7,528 nucleotides of DNA from an uncultured bacterium (lineage in GTDB: Bacteria > Bacillota > Clostridia > Lachnospirales > Lachnospiraceae): contig CAMTZV010000058.1 in the NCBI GenBank assembly GCA_947086625.1, positions 1 to 7,528 of the forward strand. The letters run 5' to 3'. The position numbers and the translations under genes are program-made. Below, piece after piece: positions 6,050 to 7,528 of the stretch (the first letter of the stretch is position 1; every line of letters starts with the position of its first letter). The notes under the pieces were generated by a model. That model was given only the letters and a program-made list of their open reading frames with translations, was not told the origin of the DNA and did no database searches.

Positions 6050-7432
6050 TTATTCCGCCGAACTCAGCAGCCGCTGCATCTCCGCATCCCACGTCTCAAG
6101 CTCCGCTTTCACGTCTGCGCCGGTAAAGACGTTCTGCAGCGATTTGCACGTGAAATCCTCAAAGCCCGAGGGCATCGCCACGTCGCCGACCACCTTCATG
6201 ATCTCGGGCACGAGCGTCACATCCTTATAGTTGTCCACAAATTTTGTCTGGATCGGCCCCATCTCATAGTTTACGGGATCCTTCGTGACAGAGTATGTAC
6301 CGTCGGCCTTCAGATAGTACGCATAGAGGTCGGGATTGCCGCCGAGCACGTACTCGCAGAACTTAAACGCCTCCTCCTTGTGCTCGCACGTCTCCGAAAC
6401 GCCCCAATACTGCGGCATCGTGCAGTAGCTCTTTGCCCCGGTAGGCGCAGGGACGATAAACACGCCGATCTGATCCTCGGTAAAGCCGCCGTTGTCGTAG
6501 CCCGCCGCCGACCACGCGCCGTCCATGAACATCGCCGCGCTGCCGTTTTTGAATTCCTCCGACGCCTGTGTGTAGCTGAACGACATGCTTCCCTTATGGT
6601 AGTAGCCCGCATTGATCAGCTCCTGCCACTTCGTGAGGCTCTCCACGATCACATCGTCCGTCCACTTCAACTCGCCGGAGAGCACCTTCTCGTTAAAATC
6701 GGGATATTTGCACACGATATCCGAGTTTGCCACGCCGGTCCACCATCCGAAGCTCGTCGCCCAGATATCCGACGCGCCCGCGCCCATCAGGGGCACCTTG
6801 CCCGCCGCCTGCAGCTTTTCGCAGACCTCTACGAACTCATCCCACGTCTCGGGCTCCTTTGTGATGCCCGCCTCTTCAAACTGATCCTTGTGATAGTAGC
6901 ACTGGTTGCGCAGCGCCTTGTAGGCCGGGACGAGCGTGTGCTTTCCGTTGTAGGTCGCGATCGCCGTATCCTCATATTTTCCTAACAGCTCCTCCGGAAC
7001 CTCCGCGTAAATGCCGTCCGTCGACGCCAGATCCACCGGGTCTACGTTGATATCGGGCATGTTTCCCGCCGCGAGCATCGTCTTCAAAAACTGCGGTCTG
7101 GAATCTCCGGTCATGAGCACCTTCTCGATCTTAATGCCCGGATTGTCCGCCTCAAACGTGTCAATAATGTGCTGCCACACCTCCGTCGTATAGTTGTCCG
7201 TCTCAAACACCGCCCAGGTCAGCGTCACCTCGTCTCCCGACTGCGCATCCCCTTCCGGCTCCTTTTCCTCCCCCGCATCGTCCGCGGGCTGCTCCTCATC
7301 ATCCGCCGCATCGTCCGCGGGATTGTCCGCCGGCGCGTCGTCCTTTTTTGTCCCTGCGTCGCTGCCGCATCCTGTGAGAAGCGAAAGCCCCATCGCCGCC
7401 ATCAGAGCCATACTGATTATTTTCTTCTTCAT
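6050..7432 (-). CDS. Extracellular sugar-binding lipoprotein of a CUT1 ABC importer
   Basis: This protein of 460 residues captures the sugar outside the cell and delivers it to the two permeases. The N-terminus is a lipoprotein signal peptide: KKK, a hydrophobic stretch, then the lipobox L19-T20-G21-C22, so C22 should carry the lipid anchor. Residues 31-68 form a low-complexity acidic linker with 18 aspartates or glutamates in 38 positions, containing two PADDA units 11 residues apart. The mature domain begins at about VTLTWAVFE. It has the layout of family 1 (SBP_bac_1) solute-binding proteins, including NGSAAMFMDGAWSAAGY (296-312) and IGVFIVPAP (322-330). The aromatic residues FGWWTG (228-233) and W307 are plausible sugar-stacking positions, which is an inference. 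AGGAGG lies just before the start. The gene is first in the operon and probably the most highly expressed. Confidence 0.95.
   Translation of the reverse strand: MKKKIISMALMAAMGLSLLTGCGSDAGTKKDDAPADNPADDAADDEEQPADDAGEEKEPEGDAQSGDEVTLTWAVFETDNYTTEVWQHIIDTFEADNPGIKIEKVLMTGDSRPQFLKTMLAAGNMPDINVDPVDLASTDGIYAEVPEELLGKYEDTAIATYNGKHTLVPAYKALRNQCYYHKDQFEEAGITKEPETWDEFVEVCEKLQAAGKVPLMGAGASDIWATSFGWWTGVANSDIVCKYPDFNEKVLSGELKWTDDVIVESLTKWQELINAGYYHKGSMSFSYTQASEEFKNGSAAMFMDGAWSAAGYDNGGFTEDQIGVFIVPAPTGAKSYCTMPQYWGVSETCEHKEEAFKFCEYVLGGNPDLYAYYLKADGTYSVTKDPVNYEMGPIQTKFVDNYKDVTLVPEIMKVVGDVAMPSGFEDFTCKSLQNVFTGADVKAELETWDAEMQRLLSSAE
7273..7321 (-). repeat. In-frame 33-base-period direct repeat in the lipoprotein linker
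   Basis: The 16-base segment CCGCATCGTCCGCGGG (plus-strand reading) occurs perfectly at 7273-7288 and 7306-7321. The period of 33 bases is exactly 11 codons, and both copies encode PADDA (residues 38-42 and 49-53). The repeat therefore changes linker length without changing frame if it expands or contracts. Confidence 0.9.
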
Positions 7433-7445
7433 ACCTGCCTCCTGT
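7433..7445 (-). promoter_or_regulatory. Ribosome binding site of the lipoprotein gene
   Basis: On the minus strand the bases before the ATG read ACAGGAGGCAGGT. This contains a full AGGAGG Shine-Dalgarno ending five bases before the start codon, the strongest such site in the window. It fits the need for excess binding protein over permeases and fixes the start of the gene. Confidence 0.85.
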
Positions 7446-7484
7446 CGTTTTTTCTCTCTTTTTGTTCTCCCTTAAGGTAATTTC

Positions 7485-7514
7485 AGTATAGCCCATCCGA
7501 TTTGTCCGACACAA
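7485..7514 (-). promoter_or_regulatory. Candidate sigma-A promoter of the operon
   Basis: On the minus strand, TATACT at 7490-7485 matches five of six bases of the -10 consensus. TTGTGT at 7514-7509 lies 18 bases upstream as a weak -35 with only the TTG matching. Transcription would begin near 7478, giving a purine-rich leader of about 46 bases before the lipoprotein ATG. A weak -35 fits a promoter that needs an activator, such as the operon's own regulator, but this is inference. It is the only reasonable promoter seen in the 96 bases upstream of the first gene. Confidence 0.5.
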
Positions 7515-7518
7515 TTGT
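7496..7518. promoter_or_regulatory. Possible operator: ACAATTGT palindrome and TCCGA repeats
   Basis: The perfect 8-base palindrome ACAATTGT at 7511-7518 overlaps the candidate -35. Two TCCGA copies at 7496-7500 and 7505-7509 lie in the promoter spacer with a 9-base period. AraC-type regulators often bind direct repeats next to the -35, so this is where a site for the operon's regulator might lie. The elements are short and could be chance. Confidence 0.25.
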
Positions 7519-7528
7519 AAAAATTATA

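Noticed and set aside
7299..7514. A 71-codon minus-strand frame overlapping the promoter and the lipoprotein start
   Set aside because: It runs through the candidate promoter, leader and signal-peptide coding region in another frame, with an Arg/Gly-rich product and no supporting motif.
7433..7528. A catabolite-repression (cre) site near the promoter
   Set aside because: No stretch in the visible 96 bases fits the cre pattern well by eye, although a site could lie beyond the window edge.

Overview
The window looks like part of a Gram-positive Clostridia genome, most likely Lachnospiraceae-like. This is an inference from the GC-rich codon choice, the AGGAGG-type ribosome binding sites, the lipoprotein-anchored sugar-binding protein, the YesM/YesN-type two-component pair and an ABC sugar importer encoded without its ATPase. 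No rRNA, tRNA, CRISPR array, insertion sequence or phage gene was seen.

All genes lie on the minus strand and read from high to low coordinates. The order is: a putative promoter region (about 7433-7528), a solute-binding lipoprotein (6050-7432), a 118-base gap with two RNA hairpins (5932-6049), two CUT1-type permeases (5074-5931 and 4248-5072), a GH36-type alpha-galactosidase (2135-4228), a YesM-type sensor histidine kinase (348-2138), and the receiver domain of a YesN-type response regulator (1-355) that runs off the window. Apart from the hairpin gap, the genes are separated by 1 or 19 bases or overlap by 4 or 8 bases, so they probably form one operon.

The expected working is as follows. 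The lipoprotein captures an oligosaccharide, probably an alpha-galactoside. The permeases import it using a shared ATPase encoded elsewhere. The cytoplasmic GH36 enzyme removes terminal alpha-linked galactose, or a related sugar. The membrane kinase senses an extracellular signal and phosphorylates the regulator. Because the sensor and regulator genes sit downstream of the enzyme and overlap in a chain, they are probably co-expressed with the genes they control, which would give positive feedback.

The protein families are all familiar and I see no clearly new system. The points worth a second look are architectural: the translationally coupled enzyme-kinase-regulator order, the strong hairpin between the binding protein and the permeases, a duplicated ribosome-binding-site segment containing an ATG-TAA start-stop, an in-frame 33-base repeat in the acidic lipoprotein linker, and six cysteines in the sensor's outer domain.
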